Source of the DNA: Paractinoplanes durhamensis
GTDB taxonomy: Bacteria > Actinomycetota > Actinomycetes > Mycobacteriales > Micromonosporaceae
DNA: 64,000 nt
Assembly (NCBI RefSeq): GCF_016862175.1
Contig: NZ_BOML01000019.1
Location: 248,001-312,000 of the forward strand
Direction: 5' to 3'
The position numbers and the translations under genes were made by a program. The notes below the pieces were generated by a model. The model saw nothing but the letters and a program-made list of their open reading frames with translations. It was not told where the DNA came from and ran no database searches. Numbering within the stretch: the first letter of the stretch is position 1; every line of letters begins with the position of its first letter. This document shows positions 32,314 through 42,312 of the stretch, piece by piece.

Positions 32314-33539
32314 GGCTGCCTCCCGGAGAGGTCCGCGGCGATGCGGTCGTAGACGTGACGGACGAAGACACGAAGGTCGGCGCAGTGCACCGAGGGGGAA
32401 CGGAAGCCGGTGTCGCGCCGGTAGCGGTGGGCGTAGTGACCGCCGCCGCAGAAGGCGAGCGCCGGGCAGGCGAGGCACTCGTCGGACAGGGCGGCCCGGC
32501 CGATCTGCCGGGCCACGATGCCGGGATGGTCGAGTGCGTCGTCGAGCTCGTCGCGGAGCACGTTGAGCCCGGTGGCGCAGGCGCCCGGGTAGGCACTCTT
32601 CAACGCGTCGACCTGCTCGACGGCTCCGTCCGTCTCGATCACGACCAGGCCGGCCGGGCTCAGCCCGAGCTGCTCGCTGCGGCCGGAGCCGCCGAGCACC
32701 AGGCTGATCGCGTCGTCGAAGAGCCGGATCCGGATCGGTGACTTGTCGGCGTACCACCGGTCGAACACCGCGGTGAGCCAGTCGGCGTACGGCGTCGCGA
32801 CACCGTCCGGCCGTGGCGGCGGGCTTTCCCAGTTGGCGTGCGGCAGCAGGAGGTCGATCGCCGGCGGCTCGAAGGCGATCAGCTGCTCGTAGCAGGCGAT
32901 CGGGTCGGTGCCGGCGGCGACGGTGCAGAGCAGTCCGCCGTAGAGCGGCCGGTTCTCCGGGCGGCGCAGCAGGTCGAGGGCGCGGGCGACGGCGGCGAAG
33001 CTGCCCCGCCCGCCCGGCGTGCGCCGATGCCGGTCGTGCTCGGCGGCGGTGCCGTCGACACTCACCCCGGCCCGGATGCCCAGCGGGCGGAGCTCGGCCA
33101 GGGCCCGCTCGTCCAGCAGCACGCCGTTGGTCTGCATGCTGAAGTCGACCGGGCAGGGGAGCGTGGCGCGGGCCTGCGCGACGAACTCGGCGAGCCGCGC
33201 GGTGCCGTAGAGCAGCGGCTCGCCGCCGTGCAACACGATCCGGACGCGCGGCAGGTCGTGGTCGCGCGCGTGGGTGGCCATCCGGGCGAGCGTCGCGTCG
33301 CGCACCTCGTCGGACATCGTGCGCGGCCGTTCCCGCCAGCTCTGATCGGCGTGCTCATACATGTAGCAGTAGTCGCAGGCCAGGTTGCAGCGCTGGTGGA
33401 TCTTGAGGACGAACTCGCGGAAGGGGACGGGCCGATGACCGGCGGCCCGGAGTGCGGCCACGTCCAACTCGGCGTACGGCCAGGGGGCCGCCGCCAGGTG
33501 TGCCGCCCGGACATCGTCGATCAGTGCGGTCCGTCCCAC
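32310..33539 (-). CDS. fxsB: FxsB-type radical SAM/SPASM peptide maturase
   Basis: The 409-residue protein has the radical SAM cluster motif C51-NLA-C55-DY-C58 and the FVLKIHQRC lead-in, VRIVLHGGEPLLYG, MQTNGVLLD, GVSVDG. At the C-terminus CLACPALAFCGGG with further Cys residues fits the auxiliary-cluster SPASM region. The FxsB family forms carbon-carbon (cyclophane-type) crosslinks in its peptide. The precursor gene ends 7 bp upstream of its ATG and the HEXXH gene overlaps downstream, giving a three-gene operon. Confidence 0.92.
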   Translation of the reverse strand: MGRTALIDDVRAAHLAAAPWPYAELDVAALRAAGHRPVPFREFVLKIHQRCNLACDYCYMYEHADQSWRERPRTMSDEVRDATLARMATHARDHDLPRVRIVLHGGEPLLYGTARLAEFVAQARATLPCPVDFSMQTNGVLLDERALAELRPLGIRAGVSVDGTAAEHDRHRRTPGGRGSFAAVARALDLLRRPENRPLYGGLLCTVAAGTDPIACYEQLIAFEPPAIDLLLPHANWESPPPRPDGVATPYADWLTAVFDRWYADKSPIRIRLFDDAISLVLGGSGRSEQLGLSPAGLVVIETDGAVEQVDALKSAYPGACATGLNVLRDELDDALDHPGIVARQIGRAALSDECLACPALAFCGGGHYAHRYRRDTGFRSPSVHCADLRVFVRHVYDRIAADLSGRQP

Positions 33540-33545
33540 GGCGAC

Positions 33546-33746
33546 CTAGTCTTCCGGCTGAATCGCGGAGCCGAACGCGCTGATCACACCGTCGCGGTCG
33601 TGCAGGCTGTCGAGCACCCGGCGCAGTGATCGGCCGAGGATCCCGTCGGCGTCCGCGCCCAGCGGTGCTAGGGGAAGGTGCGACACGTCAACCAGGGGCG
33701 CCCATGGCTCCCCGTCCGGCGACTGAGTCGGGTCGGCGTCGTTCAT
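33546..33746 (-). CDS. fxsA: FxsA-type RiPP precursor peptide
   Basis: The 66-residue peptide has the FxsA pattern: LVDVSHLPLAPL in the leader, RSLRRVLDSLHDRDG, then the core end VISAFGSAIQPED. The namesake F-x-S-x-x is FGSAI, but four residues (QPED) follow it, whereas the canonical family ends right there. It is the first gene of the operon with the radical SAM and HEXXH genes. The 185 bp upstream (33747-33931) hold no gene and should contain its promoter. Confidence 0.88.
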   Translation of the reverse strand: MNDADPTQSPDGEPWAPLVDVSHLPLAPLGADADGILGRSLRRVLDSLHDRDGVISAFGSAIQPED

Positions 33747-33931
33747 CTATGGCCTCCACGGCGCTGACCAGGGCATAGACCTGGCATCGGGCCGGCAATA
33801 GTCTCTGTTGAATGGGTTCGCCGCGGGCCGGAACGACCCGGGCAGCGACCTTCAAAGCTAGGTGTTCCGGCTCGAAACGGACGGATTTTCCCCGGTGATT
33901 CGGACTGAAGCTGACAAGATTTGACAGTTGA

Positions 33932-36763
33932 TCAGCCGGTGGGGAGCTCCACGTCGACCAGGGCCCGGCCGCCGTCGGCCAGCCTCGTCACCAGGGGATG
34001 ATCGGCGCCGAAACGGCGCCGCAGGGTCGCCAGGACCTGGTCGAGGCTCGGGGCGGTGGGGTCGTCCTCGTTGCGGGCGGCCCGGTCGGCGGCGTAACCC
34101 GCGGCGGCGATCAGGGTGTCGAGGTGGTCCTCGCCGAAGACCTCGATCGCCAGCCGGTAGGCCGGGGCCGACCACGACAACGCCGACACCGGATCCGACA
34201 TGGCCGCCGCCGACGCGCGGTTCACCGCGGTCAGCACCGTGAACGGGTGCTGCTCGCCGAGGCGGGCGGTCAGCACCCGGTACGCCTCGTCCAGCTCCGG
34301 GACCGCGGCCGTGACATCGCCGGCCGCCAGCAGGACGGCGGCCCGGTTCGCGCCCGCCACCCGGACCAGCGGGTTGTCGGCGCCCATCGCGGCCGCGTAA
34401 CCCGACACGGCCAGCGAGCCGTAGTGCAGGGCGGTGGCGAACTGGCCGAGTTCGCGCAGGGCGTTGCCGAAGCTCATGCACACCGCCAGGGTCAGCTCCC
34501 GGTGCTCGCCGAGCTGGCTCATGCAGGCCTGGTAGCCGACGCCGAGCTGTTCGACGGCGGGCACGAGCTTGCCGAGGCGGCGGAAGGCGGCCCCGGTCAT
34601 CCGGCGGGCCCGCAGCAACTCCCGGCCCGACTCGGCCTCCATCAGCGGTCCGAGCAGCTCCACCACGTCCGGGTAGCGGCCCAGCCCGTACAGATCCTCG
34701 GCGAGGGCGTTGGCCCAGCGGGCCTGGCGGCGGTCGGTGCGGCCGCGGCCGGCGCGCAGGCGGTCGAGGTCGCTGCGGTCGGCGGCGGCCGCCTCCCGGA
34801 AACGGCCGAGGAAGCGCCGGCTGACCGACAGGTTGTAGCGGCTGGCCAGGCTGCGGAAGTCGTCGTCGGGGAAGACCGCGGGGTTGCGGCGCAGGGTCTC
34901 CTCGTCCAGCTCGTACGCCCGCTGGAACTCCCCGGCGATCCGCAGGTCGTGGCCCCAGCTGCGGGCCAGGTCGAGGGCGACCGCATGATCGGCCCGGGCG
35001 TCGAGGTGGTCCATCGCCTCCTCGGTGAGCCGGTAGGCGTCGACGTACCGGCCGTCGGCGCGCAGCGCGCTCGCCAGGTCGCGCCGGATCAGCAGGACCA
35101 GTTCGTCGGAGGGGGCCAGCACCTCCTGCCGGACCAGCGCCGACTCGGCTTCCCGGCCGAGCTGCTGGGCGGCCTGCAGGTCGCCGATGAGGAACAGGTA
35201 GCGGATCTGATGCCGGATCGTCCGGTAGGCCGACGGACGGTGGGTGTCGACGAGCGCGGCCGGGCGCACGTGCGGCGCGATCGCGCGGTGCTTGTCCAGG
35301 GTCCGGGGGTCCTCGGGGTGGCCGGGGTCGGCTGCGACCAGGATCTGCACCACGTCCTGCCGGTTGCTTTCGGCGTACGCCGCCGGAAGGAGTTCCCGCA
35401 GCACCAGGCGGATGATCGCGGGGATCTCGATCCAGTCGCCGCCGGCGTGCCGGCGGCCGAGGCCGGCTCCGGCCAGGATCCGCATCGAGTTCCGCAGGCC
35501 GTCCGGGTCGCGCAGCAGGCGCCCGACGGTGGGCGCCACGTCGCGGTCGGCGCCGGCCTGCAGCGTCCACCGCCACACCTGGCTGGGCCCGAAGCCGAGC
35601 AGGAGGGTCAGCAGCCGCAGCAGGTCGGGGTCGGCGGTCAGCCGGCCGGCGATCGCGCCGATCTCCTCCGCCAGGCGGCCGGGGGAGGCGGTCAGCATCC
35701 GGTTGTCCGGAGTGGCCAGGCGGTCGGCCAGGTCGTCCCAGGACGTCCCCTGCTCCCGGTAGAGGCGGCAGGCCACGGCGAGCCCGATCGGGGACCGGCC
35801 GACCACGCCGACCAGCCGGGCCGTCTGGGCCCGGGTGATGTGCGGGTCCTGCTTGCGCAGCAGTTGCGCGGACTCGCCGGCGTCCAGGTCGGGCACCTCC
35901 AGCTCGGCGTGCCGGCTCTCCCGCGCCCACCCGCCGTTGCGGGTGGTGACGATGACGCTGCCGCCGGTGGTGCGGATCAGGGTCCGCACGTCGCCGTTGA
36001 TCACCCCGTCGAAGACCAGCAGGTATGGCCCGGACTCCTCGAGCAGCCGGAACACCCGGTCGATCGGCCGCCGGTCGTCGTTGTCGTCGACGCCCAGGCT
36101 GCGGGCCAGGCGCAGCAGCGACTCGCGGGCCCGGTCGGCGTTCTCCGCCTCCACCCACCAGGTCACCGCGTACCGGTCGCGGTGCAGCCGCACGTATTCG
36201 GCGGCGAGCTGGGTCTTGCCCGAGCCGATCGGCCCGAACAGGATCAGCGGCGTCTCGGGGGAGCGGGCCAGCCGGCTCTCGACGTCGTCGAGCAGCTGCT
36301 CCCGGCCGGTGAAGCGGACGGTGCGCGCGGGCAGCGGACCCTGCACCCGGGAGGTGACCGACCGGACGATGTCGGTGGTGTCGGCCTCGAGCGGCGGCAG
36401 CGGCGCAGGGTACGGCCGGGTGGGCAGCGGGCGGGCGACCGGAACCGGCTCGGGGGTGTCGAAGCGTCGCCAGAGGACGTTGAAGTGCACGAGTTCCTGG
36501 CTGACGTCGACCCGCTGCACGGACATCCGGCACAGCACCACGATGATCGACTGCAGGCGGGCCCAGCTGGGCACCTTGTTGCCACGCAGGACGGAACTCA
36601 CCGTCTCGTACGACACCGATTCGAGGTTTTCGTCGTCGATGCGCCGGCTGATGACCCGGGTGGCCGGCTTGCCGGCCTGGCCGTAGAGCTCATGCAGCCG
36701 CACCAGCAGGTCGCGCTTGGGTCCTTCCGGCACCCGTTCCGGGCCTGGCAATGCGATTGACAC
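33932..36763 (-). CDS. FxsT-like NB-ARC/TPR protein 2 with N-terminal helix-turn-helix
   Basis: From GTG 36763 (GGAG 6 nt upstream) the product is 943 residues. The N-terminal ~70 residues are an XRE-like domain (RDLLVRLHELYGQAGKPATR, YETVSSVLRGNKVPSWARL). An NB-ARC NTPase follows with P-loop GPIGSGKT at ~176-183, YLLVFDGVINGD, TTRNGGWARE and GRSPIGLAVACRLY. TPR-like repeats fill the second half (GDLQAAQQLGREAESALV, LGQFATALHYGSLAVSGY). It is on the same strand as the FxsA operon, 185 bp before it, and is the second such protein in the locus. It may act as a DNA-binding sensor. An ATG at 36787 is an alternative but lacks a ribosome site. Confidence 0.82.
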   Translation of the reverse strand: MSIALPGPERVPEGPKRDLLVRLHELYGQAGKPATRVISRRIDDENLESVSYETVSSVLRGNKVPSWARLQSIIVVLCRMSVQRVDVSQELVHFNVLWRRFDTPEPVPVARPLPTRPYPAPLPPLEADTTDIVRSVTSRVQGPLPARTVRFTGREQLLDDVESRLARSPETPLILFGPIGSGKTQLAAEYVRLHRDRYAVTWWVEAENADRARESLLRLARSLGVDDNDDRRPIDRVFRLLEESGPYLLVFDGVINGDVRTLIRTTGGSVIVTTRNGGWARESRHAELEVPDLDAGESAQLLRKQDPHITRAQTARLVGVVGRSPIGLAVACRLYREQGTSWDDLADRLATPDNRMLTASPGRLAEEIGAIAGRLTADPDLLRLLTLLLGFGPSQVWRWTLQAGADRDVAPTVGRLLRDPDGLRNSMRILAGAGLGRRHAGGDWIEIPAIIRLVLRELLPAAYAESNRQDVVQILVAADPGHPEDPRTLDKHRAIAPHVRPAALVDTHRPSAYRTIRHQIRYLFLIGDLQAAQQLGREAESALVRQEVLAPSDELVLLIRRDLASALRADGRYVDAYRLTEEAMDHLDARADHAVALDLARSWGHDLRIAGEFQRAYELDEETLRRNPAVFPDDDFRSLASRYNLSVSRRFLGRFREAAAADRSDLDRLRAGRGRTDRRQARWANALAEDLYGLGRYPDVVELLGPLMEAESGRELLRARRMTGAAFRRLGKLVPAVEQLGVGYQACMSQLGEHRELTLAVCMSFGNALRELGQFATALHYGSLAVSGYAAAMGADNPLVRVAGANRAAVLLAAGDVTAAVPELDEAYRVLTARLGEQHPFTVLTAVNRASAAAMSDPVSALSWSAPAYRLAIEVFGEDHLDTLIAAAGYAADRAARNEDDPTAPSLDQVLATLRRRFGADHPLVTRLADGGRALVDVELPTG

Positions 36764-36793
36764 TGCACGCTCCGAGCCGCGTCGCACGTCGAT

Positions 36794-36919
36794 TTGTCAG
36801 AGCACCCAGGATCGCATGCGGCTTTCCGCCGAACAACTGACGAGCCCGGCCGATTCTCCGTCCGGAGCAGACAGATCCTGTCAGTTTCGCTCCGGGTTCT
36901 CGGCAGGAGTTGTCAGAGC
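36794..36919. repeat. Direct repeats TTGTCAGAGC upstream of the NB-ARC/TPR gene
   Basis: Identical 10-mers lie at 36794-36803 and 36910-36919, with a related CCTGTCAG between them (around 36888). The stretch 36764-37026 has no gene and is the promoter region of the minus-strand NB-ARC gene, so the repeats could be operator half-sites. Function is unproven. Confidence 0.35.
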
Positions 36920-37026
36920 GGCACCGAAGAAGTCAGGTAATCCCTGCTCAGGGCGCCCTTGGTCAAGACTTTCGCCATTGCCTGCGAATCGGCGCCGGCG
37001 AATCGTTGATCACCGGGGAGATCAAA

Positions 37027-37530
37027 ATGTTCGAGCACTTCCACCCGGCATTGTTCGCCACCGCGATTGTACTGTGGCCGGTCATCCGCTCGATCGTGTT
37101 CCTGGCTTCGGTATTCGTCAGCGTGTGGTCGGGCAAGAAGCACCGCCGGAGCGCCGCGGAGCGCCTTCTCGGGCTGCTCTGCGGCGGCGAGATCAAGAGC
37201 CGGGCACGTCTCATCCTCGCCGGTCGAGGAACTGGTAGACGTCCTGATTGTCGACGCCGGGGAACGTCCCCGGCGGGAGGGCCGCCAGCAGGTGCGAGTG
37301 GACCCGGGCGCTCGGCCAGGCGCTTCCGGCCCAGCGGCGCACCAGGTCGGCGGGTGGTCGCCGGCAGCAGTCGGGGTCGGGGCAGTGCGAGACGGTTCGG
37401 CGGGTGGTGTCGCCCCCGCGGAACCAGCGGGCGTGCTCGTACGGGGTGCCGACGGTCACCGAGAACTCGCCGGATCGGGTGGACTCGATGTGCACGGTGC
37501 ACCAGTAGGTGCCCGCTGAGGTGTCGGTGA
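37027..37530 (+). CDS. Possible small membrane protein, 3' part doubtful
   Basis: ATG 37027 has GGGGAG 6 nt upstream. The first ~60 codons have coding-type third positions and give a membrane peptide (FATAIVLWPVIRSIVFLASV, FVSVWSGKKHRR). After about 37210 codon use turns random and the frame runs 320 bp antisense to ramB, so the true C-terminus is probably lost or short. Treat it as a small membrane gene of unknown role, perhaps broken at its 3' end. Confidence 0.4.
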   Translation: MFEHFHPALFATAIVLWPVIRSIVFLASVFVSVWSGKKHRRSAAERLLGLLCGGEIKSRARLILAGRGTGRRPDCRRRGTSPAGGPPAGASGPGRSARRFRPSGAPGRRVVAGSSRGRGSARRFGGWCRPRGTSGRARTGCRRSPRTRRIGWTRCARCTSRCPLRCR

Positions 37531-38683
37531 ACTGGTAGAACGACGAATACGGATCTTCCGCGTGGAAGATCGTGCGGGACGCCCACTTGCGGCAGATCGG
37601 CTGGCCCTCGATGGCGCCGGTGACATCGGACGGGAAACGAACACCGTCATTTTCGTACGCCTTGTAGACGATGCCGCTCTCGTGCACCCGGGTGAAGTGC
37701 ACCGGAATGCCGAAATGCTGGGTGACCAGGTTGGTGAAGCGGTGCGCCGCGGTTTCGTAGGAGACGCCGAACGCGTCCCGGAAGTCGTCGATCGCGAGCG
37801 CCCGGTCGGCTTTGGCCTCGCGCAGGAACTCGACGGCGAACTTCTCCGGCATGAGCAGCGCGGCCGCGAAGTAGTTGGCCTCGACCCGCTGGCGCAGGAA
37901 GTCGCCGTAGTCGCTCGGGTCGTTGTGGCCGAGCACGAAATGCCCGAGGGTCTGCAGCACCACCGCACGCGGATCGTGGCCCTTACCGCTGGCCACCTGC
38001 GGCAGGTAGATGCGCCGATTTTTCAGGTCGGTCACCGAGCGGGTCGAGCCGGGCAGGTCGTTCACGTAGTGCAGCGAGAAGCCCAGCGACGCCGCGATGT
38101 CGAGGATGCCGCGCTGCGACAGCGGGCCGGTCGTGTAGCGCACCGACTGCAGCACCTTGGCCGCGGCCGCCTCGATCTCCGGGAAGTAGTTGTTGCGCTC
38201 GCGCATGTTGACCCGCAGCTGCGCATTCGCCTTGCGGGCCACCTCGGGCGTCGCGCTCTGCTCGGTCAGGACCCGGCTGAGCTCCCGGTGCAGCCCGACG
38301 AGGGCTTCGAGCGCATCCGCCGGCAAGCGGCGGCCACCGCGGACAACCGGAAGACCCAGCGCCGCGTACGCCGTTTCCTGCTGAAAATGCGTCAGGTCGA
38401 TCTCCAGGCCCGCCCGTCGCGACGGCGCCTCCGCCCGGAGAAGATCTTGCAGGGGTACGCCGAGGGCGGCGGCGATGGCCTGCAGGACCGACAGCTTCGG
38501 TTCCCGCTTGCCGTTCTCGATCATCGAGAGCTGCGACGGCGCCCGGCCGACCGCCTCGCTGAGCTGCTCCAAGGTCATGTTCTTGGATTTGCGCTGGTGG
38601 CGCAGGCGCTGGCCGAGGACGACGAGGTCGACCCCGCCGCTCTGACCCTCGGCGGCGGGACTGTCAGGAAGTGAAGCGGTCAC
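37211..38683 (-). CDS. ramB: RamB/ScfR-type regulator of acetate and glyoxylate metabolism
   Basis: The 490-residue protein has an XRE helix-turn-helix (~22-80, LGQRLRHQRKSKNMTLEQLS, GRAPSQLSMIENGKREPKL), a central ImmA/IrrE-like domain (LGHFVLGHNDPSDYGDFLRQ, EANYFAAALLMPE) and the long C-terminal domain with conserved Cys residues (CPDPDCCRRPPADL). In corynebacteria and other actinomycetes RamB binds the promoters of aceA and aceB. Here it is divergent from aceA across 128 bp, which strongly supports the assignment. Confidence 0.88.
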   Translation of the reverse strand: MTASLPDSPAAEGQSGGVDLVVLGQRLRHQRKSKNMTLEQLSEAVGRAPSQLSMIENGKREPKLSVLQAIAAALGVPLQDLLRAEAPSRRAGLEIDLTHFQQETAYAALGLPVVRGGRRLPADALEALVGLHRELSRVLTEQSATPEVARKANAQLRVNMRERNNYFPEIEAAAAKVLQSVRYTTGPLSQRGILDIAASLGFSLHYVNDLPGSTRSVTDLKNRRIYLPQVASGKGHDPRAVVLQTLGHFVLGHNDPSDYGDFLRQRVEANYFAAALLMPEKFAVEFLREAKADRALAIDDFRDAFGVSYETAAHRFTNLVTQHFGIPVHFTRVHESGIVYKAYENDGVRFPSDVTGAIEGQPICRKWASRTIFHAEDPYSSFYQFTDTSAGTYWCTVHIESTRSGEFSVTVGTPYEHARWFRGGDTTRRTVSHCPDPDCCRRPPADLVRRWAGSAWPSARVHSHLLAALPPGTFPGVDNQDVYQFLDRRG

Positions 38684-38811
38684 GGGTTTGACGATAACAG
38701 AAATTCCGCGTTTCTTCTGCTCACAAATGCCTCCCGGGGGGGTTGCGCGATGGGCGACAGTCGAATTCTTCCACCGAGCAACACGGCGACAGGGCAGGAA
38801 AGGGACTTTCG
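38684..38811. promoter_or_regulatory. Divergent ramB-aceA promoter region
   Basis: This 128-bp spacer should hold both promoters. It contains AGAAATTCCGCGTTTCT (a 5-bp inverted repeat, AGAAA/TTTCT, around a 7-bp centre) near 38699-38715, a plausible regulator site. It is the only visible symmetric element here. Confidence 0.4.
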
Positions 38812-40095
<1,284 letters not shown>

Positions 40096-40096
40096 C

Positions 40097-41725
40097 ATGG
40101 GCGGCGAAGAGGTCACCATCACGGGCACCACGGAAGGCCGTTACTCCGAGATCCTGACCCCCGAGGCCGTCGCGTTCGTCGTGGCGCTGGACCGTGAGTT
40201 CGGCGCCCGGCGGGTGCAGCTCCTGGAGCGGCGTCGCCGGCGTCGCACCACCCGGACTGACTCCCTCGACTTCCTGGCCTCCACCCAGGCCATCCGGGAC
40301 GACGCGACCTGGCAGGTCGCGCCGGCCGCGCCCGACCTGACCGACCGCCGGGTCGAGATCACCGGGCCGCCCGAGCGCAAGATGACCATCAACGCGCTCA
40401 ACTCGGGCGCCAAGGTCTGGATGGCCGACTTCGAGGACGCCACCTCGCCCACCTGGGAGAACGTGGTCCTCGGCCAGGCCAATCTGCGCGACGCGCTGGA
40501 CGGCAAGCTGGACTACACCGCGCCGGACGGCCGCAAGTACCAGGTCGGCGCGACGCTGCCGACGATCATGGTGCGGCCGCGCGGCTGGCACCTGCCCGAG
40601 GCGCACGTGCGGATCGGCGGCCGGGCGGTCTCCGCCTCGCTGTTCGACTTCGGCCTGTACTTCTTCCACTGTGCCCAGCGCCAGCTGGACCGGGGGAGCG
40701 GCCCGTACTTCTACCTGCCGAAGCTGGAGTCGCACCTGGAGGCCCGCCTCTGGAACGACGTCTTCCTCTTCGCCCAGGAGCAGCTCGGCATCGCGCGCGG
40801 CACCATCCGGGCCACCGTCCTCATCGAGACCATCACCGCGGCCTTCGAGATGGACGAGATCCTGTACGAGCTGCGCGAGCACTCGGCCGGCCTTAACGCG
40901 GGCCGCTGGGACTACCTGTTCAGCATGATCAAGAACCGGCCGGACGTCGTTCTCCCGGAACGGTCCCAGGTCACCATGACGGCGCCGTTCATGCGGGCGT
41001 ACACCGAGCTGCTGGTGCGCACCTGCCACCGGCGCGGCGCGCACGCGATCGGCGGGATGGCCGCGGTCGTGCCCAGCCGCGACCCGGTCGCCGCCAAGCG
41101 GGCCCTCAACCAGGTCCGGCAGGACAAGCGGCGCGAGGTCGGCGACGGCTTCGACGGGTCCTGGGTGGCCCACCCCGGCCTGGTCGAGACCTGCCGCGAG
41201 GTGTTCGACCAGTGGCTGGGCGCCGAGTCGCACCAGATCGTGCGCAAGCGCGACGACGTGCGGGTCACCGCCACCGAGCTGCTGGACGTGAAGGCGCTCG
41301 GCGTGCAGGTCACCGAGGTGGCGCTGCGCAACAGCTGCAGTGTTGCGCTCCGCTACATCGCCGCCTGGCTGGGCGGCCGCGGGGCGGTGGCACTGGGCGG
41401 TCTCATGGAGGATGCGGCCACCGCCGAGATCTGCCGCGCGCAGCTCTGGCAGTGGATCCACAACGGCACCCCGACCGACTACGGCGTGCCGGTGTCGGCC
41501 GCCCTGGTCACCAGGATGCTGCGCGAGGAGCTGGACGTCCTCAGCGAGACCGGAGCGCTCGACGAGGAGTCGGCGAAGCTGTTCGGCCAGGCCCGGACGC
41601 TGCTCACGGTCCTGCTGACCGAACGCACCTGCCCGGAGTTCCTGACCCTGCCGGCCTACCTGCGCCACATGTCCGGCGGTTCCGGAGCTCCCGCAACGAC
41701 CGAGCAGGCGACTGTCGCCGCCTGA
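40097..41725 (+). CDS. aceB: Malate synthase A
   Basis: The 542-residue protein is malate synthase A, which condenses glyoxylate with acetyl-CoA. Visible are MNALNSGA-type KMTINALNSGAKVWMADFED, TIMVRPRGWHLPEAHV, YFYLPKLESHLEARLWNDVF, TVLIETITAAFEMDEILYEL, GLNAGRWDYLFSMIKN, AIGGMAAVVPSRD, and the late LMEDAATAEICRAQLWQWI. Length is normal. It starts 1 bp after aceA stops and ends at the first copy of a strong terminator hairpin. Confidence 0.97.
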   Translation: MGGEEVTITGTTEGRYSEILTPEAVAFVVALDREFGARRVQLLERRRRRRTTRTDSLDFLASTQAIRDDATWQVAPAAPDLTDRRVEITGPPERKMTINALNSGAKVWMADFEDATSPTWENVVLGQANLRDALDGKLDYTAPDGRKYQVGATLPTIMVRPRGWHLPEAHVRIGGRAVSASLFDFGLYFFHCAQRQLDRGSGPYFYLPKLESHLEARLWNDVFLFAQEQLGIARGTIRATVLIETITAAFEMDEILYELREHSAGLNAGRWDYLFSMIKNRPDVVLPERSQVTMTAPFMRAYTELLVRTCHRRGAHAIGGMAAVVPSRDPVAAKRALNQVRQDKRREVGDGFDGSWVAHPGLVETCREVFDQWLGAESHQIVRKRDDVRVTATELLDVKALGVQVTEVALRNSCSVALRYIAAWLGGRGAVALGGLMEDAATAEICRAQLWQWIHNGTPTDYGVPVSAALVTRMLREELDVLSETGALDEESAKLFGQARTLLTVLLTERTCPEFLTLPAYLRHMSGGSGAPATTEQATVAA

Positions 41726-41778
41726 CCGGACGAACGGAACGGCGCGGCCCAGGGCACTGGGGCCGCGCCGTTCTCCGT
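41718..41778. terminator. aceB terminator, copy 1 of a 61-bp direct repeat
   Basis: Arms 41737-41750 and 41760-41773 form a perfect 14-bp GC-rich stem with a 9-nt loop right behind the aceB stop. There is no long T run, as is common in high-GC actinomycetes. The whole 61 bp, including the last bases of aceB, recur exactly at 42313-42373. Confidence 0.75.
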
Positions 41779-41950
41779 TGTCCACCGCGCCGGCGCTGTG
41801 CGCGTTCGCCGGCCCGCTGCCCCACCGGCTCAGCCGTTCCCCGGCCGCAACTGCCGCCCACGCCGGATCTTGGAAATGTACTGTCCGCGGCGACCCGGAA
41901 GTCGACAAGTTCGAGCGCCGGGCGGATGCACGTCCGCAGGGTGGCTGCCG

Positions 41951-42025
41951 GGCCGGGGCCGGGGCCGGGGCCGCGGGGGTCTGGGCCTGGGCCGGGGGTC
42001 TGGGTCTGGGCCGGGGGTCTGGGCC
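41951..42025. repeat. 19-bp tandem GC-rich repeats
   Basis: The unit GTCTGGGYCTGGGCCGGGG occurs about two and a half times after a run of GGCCGG steps. It lies in the non-coding stretch between aceB and the DUF397 gene. G-rich runs on one strand could form quadruplex-like structure. Function is unknown. Confidence 0.6.
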
Positions 42026-42032
42026 GGCCCGA

Positions 42033-42085
42033 TTTCCTGGATTTCGGGGTCTCGGAGTGCTAGACAGACCCCGAAATCCAGGAAA
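42033..42085. repeat. Perfect 20-bp inverted repeat (hairpin)
   Basis: Arms 42033-42052 and 42066-42085 are exact reverse complements around a 13-nt loop. One mismatch further out, four more base pairs extend the stem. No open frame of quality surrounds it; the stretch 41779-42312 otherwise holds no gene. It may be a bidirectional terminator or the remains of a mobile palindromic element. Confidence 0.75.
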
Positions 42086-42312
42086 ACGGGGCCCAAGCGC
42101 GTGCCTCAGTGAGCTCCCCGAGGAACGGAAATCGGAGTCCCGGCGTCCGCGACCTGCTACGCGAATGATCCTTACCCAGGTGCGGCCGGCCCGGATTCCC
42201 GATCAGCCGCAGATACCGCATGGCTGCGGCGGTCCCGGACGCCATCTCGCCACCGGCCGGCCCAGCATTTGCGTCTCGTTGCCGGCGGCCCTGACATTGA
42301 ATCGCGGGGATT

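Noticed and set aside
33998..36760. Long plus-strand open frame opposite the second NB-ARC/TPR gene
   Set aside because: It is a GC-driven shadow; the minus-strand reading has P-loop, helix-turn-helix and TPR content.
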